DNA of 64,000 nt from Schwartzia succinivorans DSM 10502 (lineage in GTDB: Bacteria; Bacillota; Negativicutes; Selenomonadales; Selenomonadaceae), in the NCBI RefSeq assembly GCF_900129225.1, contig NZ_FQUG01000003.1:124001-188000 (forward strand). Reading direction: 5' to 3'. The first letter of the stretch is position 1, and every line of letters begins with the position of its first letter. A program made the translations under genes and the position numbers. The notes below the pieces were generated by a model. That model was not told the origin of the DNA, searched no databases, and saw only the letters and a program-made list of their open reading frames with translations. Shown here one piece after another: positions 27,564 to 34,634 of the stretch.

Positions 27564-27617
27564 TTATAACGCCTTCGTTCCAGTTTTGCCGTAGGCAAAA
27601 CTTCCTCTATCAGCGTT
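27564..27617 (-). repeat. Single palindromic repeat unit, minus orientation (type A-like)
   Basis: On the minus strand it reads AACGC...GAGGAAGTTTTGCC, loop TAC, GGCAAAACTGG...GGCGTTATAAT. It shares the inner GTTTTGCC/GGCAAAAC stem, the outer AACGC/GCGTT pairs and the TATAAT end with the 18144 array, and it is preceded by the linker half CGCCTCGTTGA. Confidence 0.85.
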
Positions 27618-27628
27618 TCAACGAGGCG

Positions 27629-27692
27629 TGAGATATGCTCACCGCCAGTTATTTGTCCCAACCCCCACTTACAGAAGTGGGGGACATCCTTT
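27629..27692 (-). mobile_element. 64-base hairpin element inside the repeat linker
   Basis: In the 18-kb array the linker reads GCCGAG next to GGCG with only three bases between (on this strand). Here those three bases are replaced by 64 bases holding a perfect CCCCCACTT/AAGTGGGGG hairpin with ACAG loop (27662-27683) and a second stem near 27630-27646. This looks like a palindromic end of an IS200/IS605-type or similar small non-autonomous element, but no transposase is present and the assignment is a guess from shape. Confidence 0.45.
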
Positions 27693-27901
27693 GCCGAGTT
27701 ATAAGCGCGCTTTTAGCTGTTGGGATGATTTTGTGTGTGATTGCGATTGCTTGTCTGGCAGTAGGAATACCGGTTGTTGATTTTGTAATTCCAATGGGAG
27801 AACTGTTTTTTATTCCGGCAGTATATTTTATAGCGTTATCGGAAGCATATTTTATGACCAAACTGCTCCAATACGAGGAAGCAGAAAACCAAATTTATTG
27901 A
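27635..27901 (+). CDS. Hypothetical small membrane protein whose start lies inside a repeat
   Basis: An 88-residue reading frame. Residues 1-23 (LTASYLSQPPLTEVGDILC) are translated from the repeat and hairpin element. The rest, from about residue 24, has two membrane helices: ALLAVGMILCVIAIACLAVG and LFFIPAVYFIALSEAYFM. No ribosome site precedes ATG 27635, and GTG 27737 is an internal alternative. The repeat therefore seems to have replaced the original 5' end of the gene. It may be non-functional. No family is recognised. Confidence 0.4.
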   Translation: MLTASYLSQPPLTEVGDILCRVISALLAVGMILCVIAIACLAVGIPVVDFVIPMGELFFIPAVYFIALSEAYFMTKLLQYEEAENQIY

Positions 27902-27968
27902 TTTGCTTCCAGGCAGTTAAACTGTGAAAATAAGAAAAAAGTTGCATGTTTATCAAACTTATGGGATA

Positions 27969-27996
27969 TTTACACTGGTTTCGTTTATATTACAAT
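27969..27996 (+). promoter_or_regulatory. Promoter of the TPR protein gene
   Basis: TTTACA at 27969-27974 and TACAAT at 27991-27996 are spaced by 16 bases, 80 bases before the start codon. Confidence 0.6.
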
Positions 27997-28075
27997 GGTA
28001 AAGTGATGTAAATTTGTAAATGTTCATTATGTTTGAACACGAAAAATGAATGCTTCGTGCACGAGGGGGAGAAAA

Positions 28076-29035
28076 ATGGGGAATTTGAAAAAGAAGATTG
28101 TGAGCTGCATGCTGGCGGTTATGTGTTTCGTGCCGTGGTTAAATGTAAGCACTTGTGAAAGCGCGGAGGTTTTGAACTGGAAAGTTGGAGATGAGAGTGT
28201 AAAAGTACCGGCAGAGGTACTGGTGTTGTTGTTAAATGCGGCGCAGGCTCAAGCTGATAATGACCATTTGACGGAACTTGACTATGTGGAAGAAGGTGTC
28301 GAACGATTTCCAAATGAGGCAATTTTTTATTATATGCGTGCGGGGTTGTATCCGTTGCCCGGAATAGATAAAAAAGAAAAAGTAATGGAAAATCTTGATA
28401 AAGCAATAGAACTTAACCCGGATTTTATAAGAGCCTATTATTATCGTGGAGAGAGGTATATCTATACAAAAGAATATGATAAGGCGTTGGCTGATTTCAA
28501 CAAAGCTATAGAATTAAAGCCTGATTCTGTTTATTCATATTATATGCGAGCCTGTGTGTACCATAAAATGAAAGAGTATGATAGTGCCATAACTGATTAT
28601 AGTAAAGTGATTGAACTTGCCCCTGATAGGTCTGATTTTGAACGTTTTGAACGTGCGAGATTATATTTTACACAGGGAAAATATGATGATGCTATTCGGG
28701 ATTGCAATGTACTGATTCAAAATAACAAAGAAACGCGTGGTTCAAGAGAAGAAAATAATTCTGATGTGAAAGGGGTCAGGATGCTTATCGGACCCTATGG
28801 ATTATATTATTCAACGGATGATTACGATGAGGAGCATAAAGATTATAACAGAAGGTTCTTGGACTCGCGTTCATCATTATCAAAGGTATATATACTGCGC
28901 GGCAAGAATTACTATGCACAAGGAAAATATCGGGAAGCTTTGGCGGATGGAAAGGAAGTCATAGCGCAGAAACCCAAATCAAAGGCTGCTAAAGAGCTGA
29001 TAGAGAAAGCTGAAGCAGCTTTGAAAAGTAAATAA
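28076..29035 (+). CDS. Exported tetratricopeptide-repeat protein
   Basis: A 319-residue protein. I chose ATG 28076, six bases after AGGGGGAG; an ATG 30 bases earlier has no such site. A signal peptide (MLAVMCFVPWLNVSTCESA) leads to a run of TPR motifs from about residue 70 to 210, such as AYYYRGERYIYTKEYDKALA, YYMRACVYHKMKEYDSAI and ERARLYFTQGKYDDAIRD, with the usual AIELNPD/AIELKPD turns. A further TPR pair closes the protein (YILRGKNYYAQGKYREALAD). TPRs mediate protein-protein contacts, and the partner is unknown. It closes the AT-rich island, with its own promoter and terminator. Confidence 0.85.
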   Translation: MGNLKKKIVSCMLAVMCFVPWLNVSTCESAEVLNWKVGDESVKVPAEVLVLLLNAAQAQADNDHLTELDYVEEGVERFPNEAIFYYMRAGLYPLPGIDKKEKVMENLDKAIELNPDFIRAYYYRGERYIYTKEYDKALADFNKAIELKPDSVYSYYMRACVYHKMKEYDSAITDYSKVIELAPDRSDFERFERARLYFTQGKYDDAIRDCNVLIQNNKETRGSREENNSDVKGVRMLIGPYGLYYSTDDYDEEHKDYNRRFLDSRSSLSKVYILRGKNYYAQGKYREALADGKEVIAQKPKSKAAKELIEKAEAALKSK

Positions 29036-29048
29036 TCGTACATTTAAC

Positions 29049-29084
29049 ACCGGAGGGGCAGAAGATTGTTTCCTCCGGTTTTTT
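29049..29084 (+). terminator. Rho-independent terminator after the TPR gene
   Basis: ACCGGAGG/CCTCCGGT stem with a 15-base loop, followed by six T. Confidence 0.85.
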
Positions 29085-29134
29085 CATTTTATGATACTAT
29101 TATAGGTAAAGGAAATGAGATGGGAGGTGTTCTT

Positions 29135-29887
29135 GTGGGAAGTGCGGAGCTTTTTGAAAGGGACGGTCAAAGCCGATGGAGAAAGGCTTTTTTCCTTTCG
29201 GCTTTGCTTCACGCAGGAGCATTTGCCGTATTTTACTATTTTGCTCCTGTTATGCAGCCTCAAGAGAGTCAGCCCCTGATGGTGGAGCTGGAAGGGCTGC
29301 CGCAGGAGGGATTTCCTGAAAGCGGAGGAAATGGTATAGGTTCAGGCGGTACAGGGATTGCTTATGGTGATGGTGCCTTATATGGCGGAGACGGGCAGGT
29401 TTATTCTGCGGAGACTGCAGAGGCTGGTGAAGGTGATGACATTTTGACTGAAGCAGCTGCTGCGGTGCCTGTGGAAAATAGCAGCGGTGCAGTTTCGGGT
29501 ACTGCGGGAAGCAAAGAAGCGGCTGAGAAGGAGATAGCAAGGAAGGAGGAAGCTGGCGGCGGAAGCTTTGATCCTTATTCGATATTGATAAACTCCGGAA
29601 GCGGCGGGCCATCTCTTGGCAGGAGTGCAAAGCTTCTTCATGCGGAGTATCCTGCGGCAGGAACGGCGACCTATAAAGGCCGTGTGAATATCTCCGCCTG
29701 TATAGGGACGGACGGGAAAATACGTTATGCGGAAGTCGTCCATTCGTCGGGAAGTAAACTCGTGGATGCGATTGCAATGAGCTGCGCGAAAAAATGGATT
29801 TACAGTCCCGCAACGGACAAAAACGGAACGCCTATAGAGTGCAATGCGCTCATAAGCATTCCGTTCCGTGAAAAGAAGGAAAAATAA
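29135..29887 (+). CDS. TonB-like energy-transducing protein
   Basis: A 250-residue inner-membrane-anchored protein. GTG 29135 has GGGAGGTG just upstream; ATG 29120 with AAAGGA is an alternative. A membrane helix at about 16-38 (AFFLSALLHAGAFAVFYYFA) is followed by a Gly- and Glu-rich periplasmic linker instead of the usual Pro-rich one. The C-terminal TonB domain is at about 165-245: TYKGRVNISACIGTDGKIR, then LVDAIAMSCAKKWIYSPATD. Such proteins pass proton-motive force from ExbBD to outer-membrane receptors. No exbB, exbD or receptor is adjacent, so its partner is elsewhere. Confidence 0.82.
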   Translation: MGSAELFERDGQSRWRKAFFLSALLHAGAFAVFYYFAPVMQPQESQPLMVELEGLPQEGFPESGGNGIGSGGTGIAYGDGALYGGDGQVYSAETAEAGEGDDILTEAAAAVPVENSSGAVSGTAGSKEAAEKEIARKEEAGGGSFDPYSILINSGSGGPSLGRSAKLLHAEYPAAGTATYKGRVNISACIGTDGKIRYAEVVHSSGSKLVDAIAMSCAKKWIYSPATDKNGTPIECNALISIPFREKKEK

Positions 29888-29927
29888 AAGCAGTGCATAT
29901 CGCGAATGTGCGGTATACACTGCTTTT
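29886..29927. terminator. Bidirectional terminator between the tonB-like gene and the symporter gene
   Basis: A 10-bp stem AAAAGCAGTG/CACTGCTTTT, extended by weaker inner pairs, has T-rich flanks on both strands. Confidence 0.8.
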
Positions 29928-29936
29928 ATTATGTCG

Positions 29937-31334
29937 TTATTTAACTTTGCTTGCTTCGTAATCCTTAAGCGCGTCAAGTGCCTCGCCTGCAAGAGGGTAC
30001 AGCATGAAGATGTTGAATATGGTCATGAGGCCGACGCCGACGTCTCCAAGGTCCCACACGAAGGTGTAGGCTGCAAGGCCGCCGATGAAGAGCATGGCGA
30101 GGGCAATGATTTTATATACTGTCTGCCATGTCCAGGAATCTCCGAAGATGTACGCGACGTTTGAACGCGCATAAAACAGGATTCCGATGAATGTGGAGAA
30201 GCAGAACAGAAAGAGAATCATGGCAATGAATATAGTGCCAAATTCGCCGAGATGGTAGTTTACTGCAGACTGTAAAAGCTCCATACCGACTTTGCCGTCT
30301 GTGACGCTGCGCGGTGCGAGGAGAAGTATGAAGGCGGTGCAGCTGCAGATTACGATGGTGTCGATGAAAACACCAAGGGACTGAACAAGCCCCATCTGCG
30401 CGGGATGCTGTACACGTACTGTTGCGGCTGCGCATGGAGCTGAGCCGCTTCCTGCTTCGTTGGAGAAAAGTCCGCGTTTTACACCTGTCATGAGAACGGC
30501 GCCGAAGCCGCCTGCTGCTGCCTGCTGAAAACCGAATGCTTCAGAGAAGATACGTGACAGTACATCAGGAATTGCGGTGATGTTTATGAGTATAAGTGCA
30601 ACGGTGATTCCAAAATAACATGTAGCCATGAAGGGGACGATGATATCAAGAACAGGCACAGTCAGATTTTTCCGAAGAACAATGATGGCCGAAAAAAGCA
30701 CCAGTACGATTGTGGTATAGAGAGGCGGAATACCGAAAGCGTTCTGAAAGGAAGATGTTACTGAGTTGCTTATGACCTGACTGATGCCGCACCAGCAGAT
30801 AAGACCTGACAGGGCGAACAGAAACGCAACAACTGAGTAGCGTATCGGGTGTCCTTTTTTCTTTTCAAAGTAATCGTGGATATAGTAGGCCGGGCCTCCG
30901 CGATAACCTCCGTACAGAGGATCCTTTGTCTGGTGGAGCTGGGCGAGGGTTGCTTCTACGAAGGCGGTGGAGGAACCCAGGAGTGCGGATATCCACATCC
31001 AGAACACTGCTCCTGCGCCGCCTGCAGAAACTGCGGCTACAACACCTACAAGATTTCCCATTCCGACACGCGTGGCGGTGGAAATCATAAGGGACTGAAA
31101 GGATGATAATCCGTCACGGTGATGTGTCTGTTTGAGAACGGTATCTACTTCGTCACGGAAAAGGCGTATTGGAAGGACACGCGTCCTTATGGTGAAGTAG
31201 ATTCCTGTCGGTATCAGAAGCATTACGAGAAGTGAAATACCGAGTGTTCCGCCTCCGGGAAGCGGAAGCGTAATCAGGTCGCCCCACAGAAACGCGCAGG
31301 CGGCTTCAATAAGATTTATGATGCCTTGTATCAT
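29937..31334 (-). CDS. Alanine/glycine:cation symporter (AGCS family)
   Basis: A 465-residue integral membrane protein with about ten hydrophobic segments. AGCS hallmarks are ATRVGMGNLVGVVAAVSAGG in the second helix region, YGGYRGGPAYYIHDYFEKK and the signature GLFSNEAGSGSAPCAAATV. It imports alanine or glycine with sodium or protons; the substrate cannot be set from sequence. On the minus strand AAGGAGA precedes the ATG. A terminator lies between trpD and this gene, so the two minus-strand genes are probably separate units. Confidence 0.93.
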   Translation of the reverse strand: MIQGIINLIEAACAFLWGDLITLPLPGGGTLGISLLVMLLIPTGIYFTIRTRVLPIRLFRDEVDTVLKQTHHRDGLSSFQSLMISTATRVGMGNLVGVVAAVSAGGAGAVFWMWISALLGSSTAFVEATLAQLHQTKDPLYGGYRGGPAYYIHDYFEKKKGHPIRYSVVAFLFALSGLICWCGISQVISNSVTSSFQNAFGIPPLYTTIVLVLFSAIIVLRKNLTVPVLDIIVPFMATCYFGITVALILINITAIPDVLSRIFSEAFGFQQAAAGGFGAVLMTGVKRGLFSNEAGSGSAPCAAATVRVQHPAQMGLVQSLGVFIDTIVICSCTAFILLLAPRSVTDGKVGMELLQSAVNYHLGEFGTIFIAMILFLFCFSTFIGILFYARSNVAYIFGDSWTWQTVYKIIALAMLFIGGLAAYTFVWDLGDVGVGLMTIFNIFMLYPLAGEALDALKDYEASKVK

Positions 31335-31354
31335 TTAACATGTCTCCTTGAGGA

Positions 31355-31390
31355 AAAATAAGGAGTGTCCGTCTTAGACAGACACTCCTT
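31355..31390 (-). terminator. Terminator after trpD, before the symporter gene (minus strand)
   Basis: On the minus strand AAGGAGTGTC/GACACTCCTT (10 bp) is followed by ATTTTT. It could also act as an attenuator for the symporter gene, since the symporter start is only 20 bases further. Confidence 0.75.
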
Positions 31391-31433
31391 ATATTTTACG
31401 GGGAAAGATTTATTTTGTAAACATTCGGCAGTA

Positions 31434-32468
31434 TTATTTATTGCTTTCGCGGCGGAATGCATCAACCTGCTTGAGTGCAGAGCCGTCAGCAACGAGCTTT
31501 TCTGCAAGCTCTACGCCTGCTTTTACGGAGTCAGCCTTGCCACCGACGTAGAGAGCCATTCCTGCGTTCATCATGACGATATCGTATTTCGGGCTTTTTT
31601 TGCCGTTCAGGATATCGAGGGTATCCTTTGCGTTTTCCTCAGGTGTTCCGCCGACGATATCATCCTTTGTTGCTCGGGTGAAGCCGAAATCCTCCGGCTG
31701 GATTACATAGTTTTTGTATTCTGCGGAGTCATCGCCGTTTGGAGCGTGGAACTCGCAGACTGTTGTCGGAGCGCTGACGGAGATTTCGTCCAGCTTATCC
31801 TGCCCGTAGATGACTACGCCGTGTTTGACGCCGAGTCCGACGAGAACCTTTGCAAGCGGCTGAACAAGGTATTCGTCGTAAACACCGAGTACCATGCGTG
31901 TCGGGTGCGCCGGGTTCGTGATAGGACCGAGGATGTTGAAAACTGTGCGGATACCAAGCTCTTTGCGGATAGGTCCGACGTATTTCATGGAAGCATGGTA
32001 TTTCTGTGCAAACATGAAGCAGAGACCGATGTCATTAAGCTCGCGGACGCAGGTTTCGGGCGGCTGGTCAAGATTTACTCCGAGAGCTTCAAGGCAGTCA
32101 GCTGCGCCGCTCTTTGATGATGCGGCACGGTTGCCATGCTTTGCGACCTTTACTCCGCCTGCAGAAATTATGAAAGCAGCAGTAGTGGAGATGTTGATAC
32201 TGCCTGCATGGTCACCGCCTGTACCGACTATCTCAAGTACGTCCATGTCATGAACAACCTGCTTTGCATGGTCGCGCATTGCGGCAGCGGAGCCTGCAAT
32301 TTCAGGGATTGTTTCTGCTTTTGTGCTTTTCGTGGAAAGTGCCGCGAGGTATGCGGCGTTCTGTACTGCGGTTGTCTGACCGTCCATAATCTCTGTCATA
32401 ACGGTGTAGGCTTCATCGTATGTCAAATCCTCTTTACATACGATTTTCTTGATTGCCTCGGCTATCAT
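31434..32468 (-). CDS. trpD: Anthranilate phosphoribosyltransferase
   Basis: A 344-residue enzyme that joins anthranilate to PRPP in tryptophan synthesis. ATG 32468 follows AAGGAG on the minus strand. The PRPP and Mg sites are seen in [20 protein letters not shown] and [20 protein letters not shown], and [20 protein letters not shown] is the family signature. The closely related pyrimidine and thymidine phosphorylases lack this last motif. No other trp gene is adjacent, which is unusual for trpD and leaves open a different substrate. Confidence 0.88.
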   Translation of the reverse strand: MIAEAIKKIVCKEDLTYDEAYTVMTEIMDGQTTAVQNAAYLAALSTKSTKAETIPEIAGSAAAMRDHAKQVVHDMDVLEIVGTGGDHAGSINISTTAAFIISAGGVKVAKHGNRAASSKSGAADCLEALGVNLDQPPETCVRELNDIGLCFMFAQKYHASMKYVGPIRKELGIRTVFNILGPITNPAHPTRMVLGVYDEYLVQPLAKVLVGLGVKHGVVIYGQDKLDEISVSAPTTVCEFHAPNGDDSAEYKNYVIQPEDFGFTRATKDDIVGGTPEENAKDTLDILNGKKSPKYDIVMMNAGMALYVGGKADSVKAGVELAEKLVADGSALKQVDAFRRESNK

Positions 32469-32562
32469 TGATACCACTCCTTGAAAAATTGGATTATTTG
32501 ACTGAACTGTAACATTAAAAGCTTACCACAGAAACATTTGTGTTTTATTAAATGACAAAAAA

Positions 32563-32591
32563 TTGACAAAATTTTTTTTTGATGGTAACTT
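32563..32591 (+). promoter_or_regulatory. Promoter of the TPP-riboswitch transcript
   Basis: TTGACA at 32563-32568 and TAACTT at 32586-32591 are spaced by 17 bases; TGG before the -10 supports an extended type. Transcription would begin at the first stem of the riboswitch. Confidence 0.65.
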
Positions 32592-32597
32592 TGTAGA

Positions 32598-32721
32598 TGT
32601 TGCAGGGGAGCCGCGAAGGCGGCTGAGAAGGAATACCTGACTCTTTGAACCTGATCAAGTTTAAGCTTGCGTAGGGAGCAACAGAGGATGGGAGTATGCC
32701 GGCTGCAGAGCCGGTTTTTTT
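32598..32721 (+). promoter_or_regulatory. TPP riboswitch (THI element) with transcription terminator
   Basis: The aptamer runs 32598-32683: closing stem TGTTGC/GCAACA, the pyrimidine-sensing arm with CTGAGA followed by AGGAATACC, and the pyrophosphate arm with CCTGATC and GTAGGGA. The expression platform is a terminator at 32698-32721 (GCCGGCT/AGCCGGT with a run of seven T), 17 bases before the thiM start. Bound TPP is expected to stop transcription of thiM-MTH1187-thiE. Confidence 0.95.
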
Positions 32722-32737
32722 GTTTGGAGGAATCATT

Positions 32738-33571
32738 ATGGGGAAAGAAGAACTGCAAAAAGCTGTACGTGAGGCTGTACAGAGAGTGAGGGAGAAAAAT
32801 CCGATGGCGCCGTCCATCACGAACACAGTAACCATCAACCTTGTGGCTAATGCGCAGCTTGCTGTGGGAGGTTCGGCGGCTATGGTGTACATGCCTGACG
32901 AGGGCGAGGCGATGGCACAGCTGGGCGGTGCCATGTATATAAACATGGGAACTCAGATGCCTATCTATGCAGAGACTCTCATACGTACGGCGCGGGCGCT
33001 TCGGGAGGAAGGAAAGACATGGGTGGTTGACCCCGTGGGAATAGGGGTTGGCGGACTTCGGATGAGCGTTTTGAAATCCTTTAAGGAGTTCAAGCCAGGT
33101 GTTGTACGCGGAAACGCATCTGAGATAATTGCGCTTGCAAATCTCTGGGGACTTGAGAGCGGTGTCAAAAATGACGGTGTGCGCGGCGTGGATGCTACGG
33201 ACAGTGTGGATGAGGCCGGGGCTGCTGCTGTTTCTGTTGCACGCTTTACCGGTGGCGCTGTGGCAGTATCAGGAGTACGCGACCTTGTGACGGACGGTAA
33301 GGTTGTTGTGCGCTGTGATGGCGGTTCGAAATTTCTTCCTATGATTACAGGTGCAGGCTGCTCACTTGGTGGTGTTGTGGCGGTTTATGCCTGCTGTGCT
33401 TCACCCTTTATTGCGGCATTGACGGGCACGCTCGTATATAATCTTGCAGGAGAACGGGCTGAGAAAAAATCCGAAGGACCGGGGAGCTTTCAGGTGCATT
33501 TCCTTGATGAGCTTTACAAGGCATCTGCTGAGGAAATTTCGGTACAGTCATTTTCCATTGAGGAGGAATAA
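32738..33571 (+). CDS. thiM: Hydroxyethylthiazole kinase
   Basis: A 277-residue enzyme that phosphorylates the thiazole alcohol for thiamin salvage. ATG 32738 follows TTGGAGG; upstream in-frame codons lie in the riboswitch. The family is shown by TNTVTINLVANAQLAVGGSA near the N-terminus, WVVDPVGIGVGGLR, VRGNASEIIALA and the nucleotide-binding ITGAGCSLGG with its catalytic Cys. It is the first gene under the TPP riboswitch, with the thiamin-binding protein and ThiE downstream. Confidence 0.95.
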   Translation: MGKEELQKAVREAVQRVREKNPMAPSITNTVTINLVANAQLAVGGSAAMVYMPDEGEAMAQLGGAMYINMGTQMPIYAETLIRTARALREEGKTWVVDPVGIGVGGLRMSVLKSFKEFKPGVVRGNASEIIALANLWGLESGVKNDGVRGVDATDSVDEAGAAAVSVARFTGGAVAVSGVRDLVTDGKVVVRCDGGSKFLPMITGAGCSLGGVVAVYACCASPFIAALTGTLVYNLAGERAEKKSEGPGSFQVHFLDELYKASAEEISVQSFSIEEE

Positions 33572-33574
33572 ATC

Positions 33575-33886
33575 ATGAATACTTTGGTTGCGGTGGCTAT
33601 TGCTCCGTGCGGAACAGGAGAAGAGCTTTCGGCGGAGGTTGCGGAGGTCATACGTGTTATACGTGCATCGGGGCTGCCTAACAGAACAAATTCCATGTTC
33701 ACTGAAATAGAAGGTGAGTGGGATGAGGTCATGCGTGTCGTAAAGGATGCGACGATGGTGCTGGCAGAAAAAGGAATACGCACGGAGGTTGTGCTGAAGG
33801 CAGATATACGGCCGGGCTACACGGATATGATGCACGGGAAAACGAAAAAGGTAGAGGATATTCTGGCAAAGGGGACGGAAAAATGA
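33575..33886 (+). CDS. MTH1187/UPF0045 family thiamin-binding protein
   Basis: A 103-residue cytoplasmic protein of the MTH1187/YkoF-like family. The fold core is seen in LVAVAIAPCGTGEELSAEVA and the conserved NRTNSMFTEIEGEWDEVM. Members bind thiamin or its HMP moiety. A site GAGGAGG at the end of thiM drives translation, and the stop codon overlaps the thiE start by four bases. Its place between thiM and thiE under a TPP riboswitch supports a thiamin-linked role. Confidence 0.85.
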   Translation: MNTLVAVAIAPCGTGEELSAEVAEVIRVIRASGLPNRTNSMFTEIEGEWDEVMRVVKDATMVLAEKGIRTEVVLKADIRPGYTDMMHGKTKKVEDILAKGTEK

Positions 33887-34575
33887 GCATAAGGGAAAAT
33901 CTGGATATATCCTCATATCTTGTAGTAGGGCCTGAGAATACGCTTGGACGTCCTGTGAAGTCTATAGTTAGTGCAGCGGTTGATGCGGGCTTTACCTGTG
34001 TGCAGATACGCTCAAAAACAGCATCGGCGCGTGAGATGATAGAGCTTACAGGGGAAGCTGCAGATGTGATTGCAAAAGCAGGGAAATCTGAAACTGTTGC
34101 TCTTCTTGTGGACGACAGACTTGATGTGGTGCTTGCAGCGCGAAAGCTTGGGATAAAGGTGGACGGCGTGCATGTTGGACAGTCGGATATACCTCCTGAA
34201 ATATGCCGCGAGTATCTGGGAGAGGATGCAATAGTCGGACTATCCGCACGGTCAAATGAGCTTTTGGAATACGTTGCCAATGCGGATGTTTCTCCAATTG
34301 ATTATTTCGGTGCCGGGCCGCTTCATGATACCGAAACAAAAAAGGACCTCACTCGAGGTGAGGATGGAAATATTATTCTCCGCACCTTTGACGAGCTTAA
34401 AAAGCTTGCAAAAATTTCTCCTGTGCCCGTGGTTGTGGGCGGCGGAGTCAAAGCCAATGACCTGCCGGCATTGAAGGATACCGGAGTTGGCGGATTTTTT
34501 GTTGTGTCTGCGGTTGCAGGGGCAGAGAATCCAAGGGCTGCGGCTGAGGAGCTTAGAAGCCTTTGGGTGAAATAA
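33883..34575 (+). CDS. thiE: Thiamine-phosphate synthase
   Basis: A 230-residue TIM-barrel enzyme that couples HMP-PP and thiazole phosphate to thiamin phosphate. Visible elements are TCVQIRSKTASAREMIEL, LLVDDRLDVVLAARKLGI, DGVHVGQSDIP, YFGAGPLHDTETKKD and VVVGGGVKAND. The usual RLK/REK at the first pyrophosphate site is replaced by IRSK, and the phosphate loop GxGP is GAGP, so it is a slightly divergent member. It is the last gene of the riboswitch operon. Confidence 0.9.
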   Translation: MSIRENLDISSYLVVGPENTLGRPVKSIVSAAVDAGFTCVQIRSKTASAREMIELTGEAADVIAKAGKSETVALLVDDRLDVVLAARKLGIKVDGVHVGQSDIPPEICREYLGEDAIVGLSARSNELLEYVANADVSPIDYFGAGPLHDTETKKDLTRGEDGNIILRTFDELKKLAKISPVPVVVGGGVKANDLPALKDTGVGGFFVVSAVAGAENPRAAAEELRSLWVK

Positions 34576-34586
34576 ATAGGACAGGG

Positions 34587-34622
34587 AAAAGCCCATGCCG
34601 TTGACGGCATGGGCTTTTTTGC
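34587..34622. terminator. Terminator between convergent thiE and bioWF
   Basis: A perfect 14-bp stem (AAAAGCCCATGCCG with CGGCATGGGCTTTT) with a TTGA loop. T runs lie on both sides, so it can serve both strands. Confidence 0.92.
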
Positions 34623-34634
34623 ATAGTCTGAGGC

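Noticed and set aside
31365-32117. A 250-residue plus-strand frame over trpD
   Set aside because: It is antisense to conserved trpD codons, is Cys-rich and has no recognisable motif.
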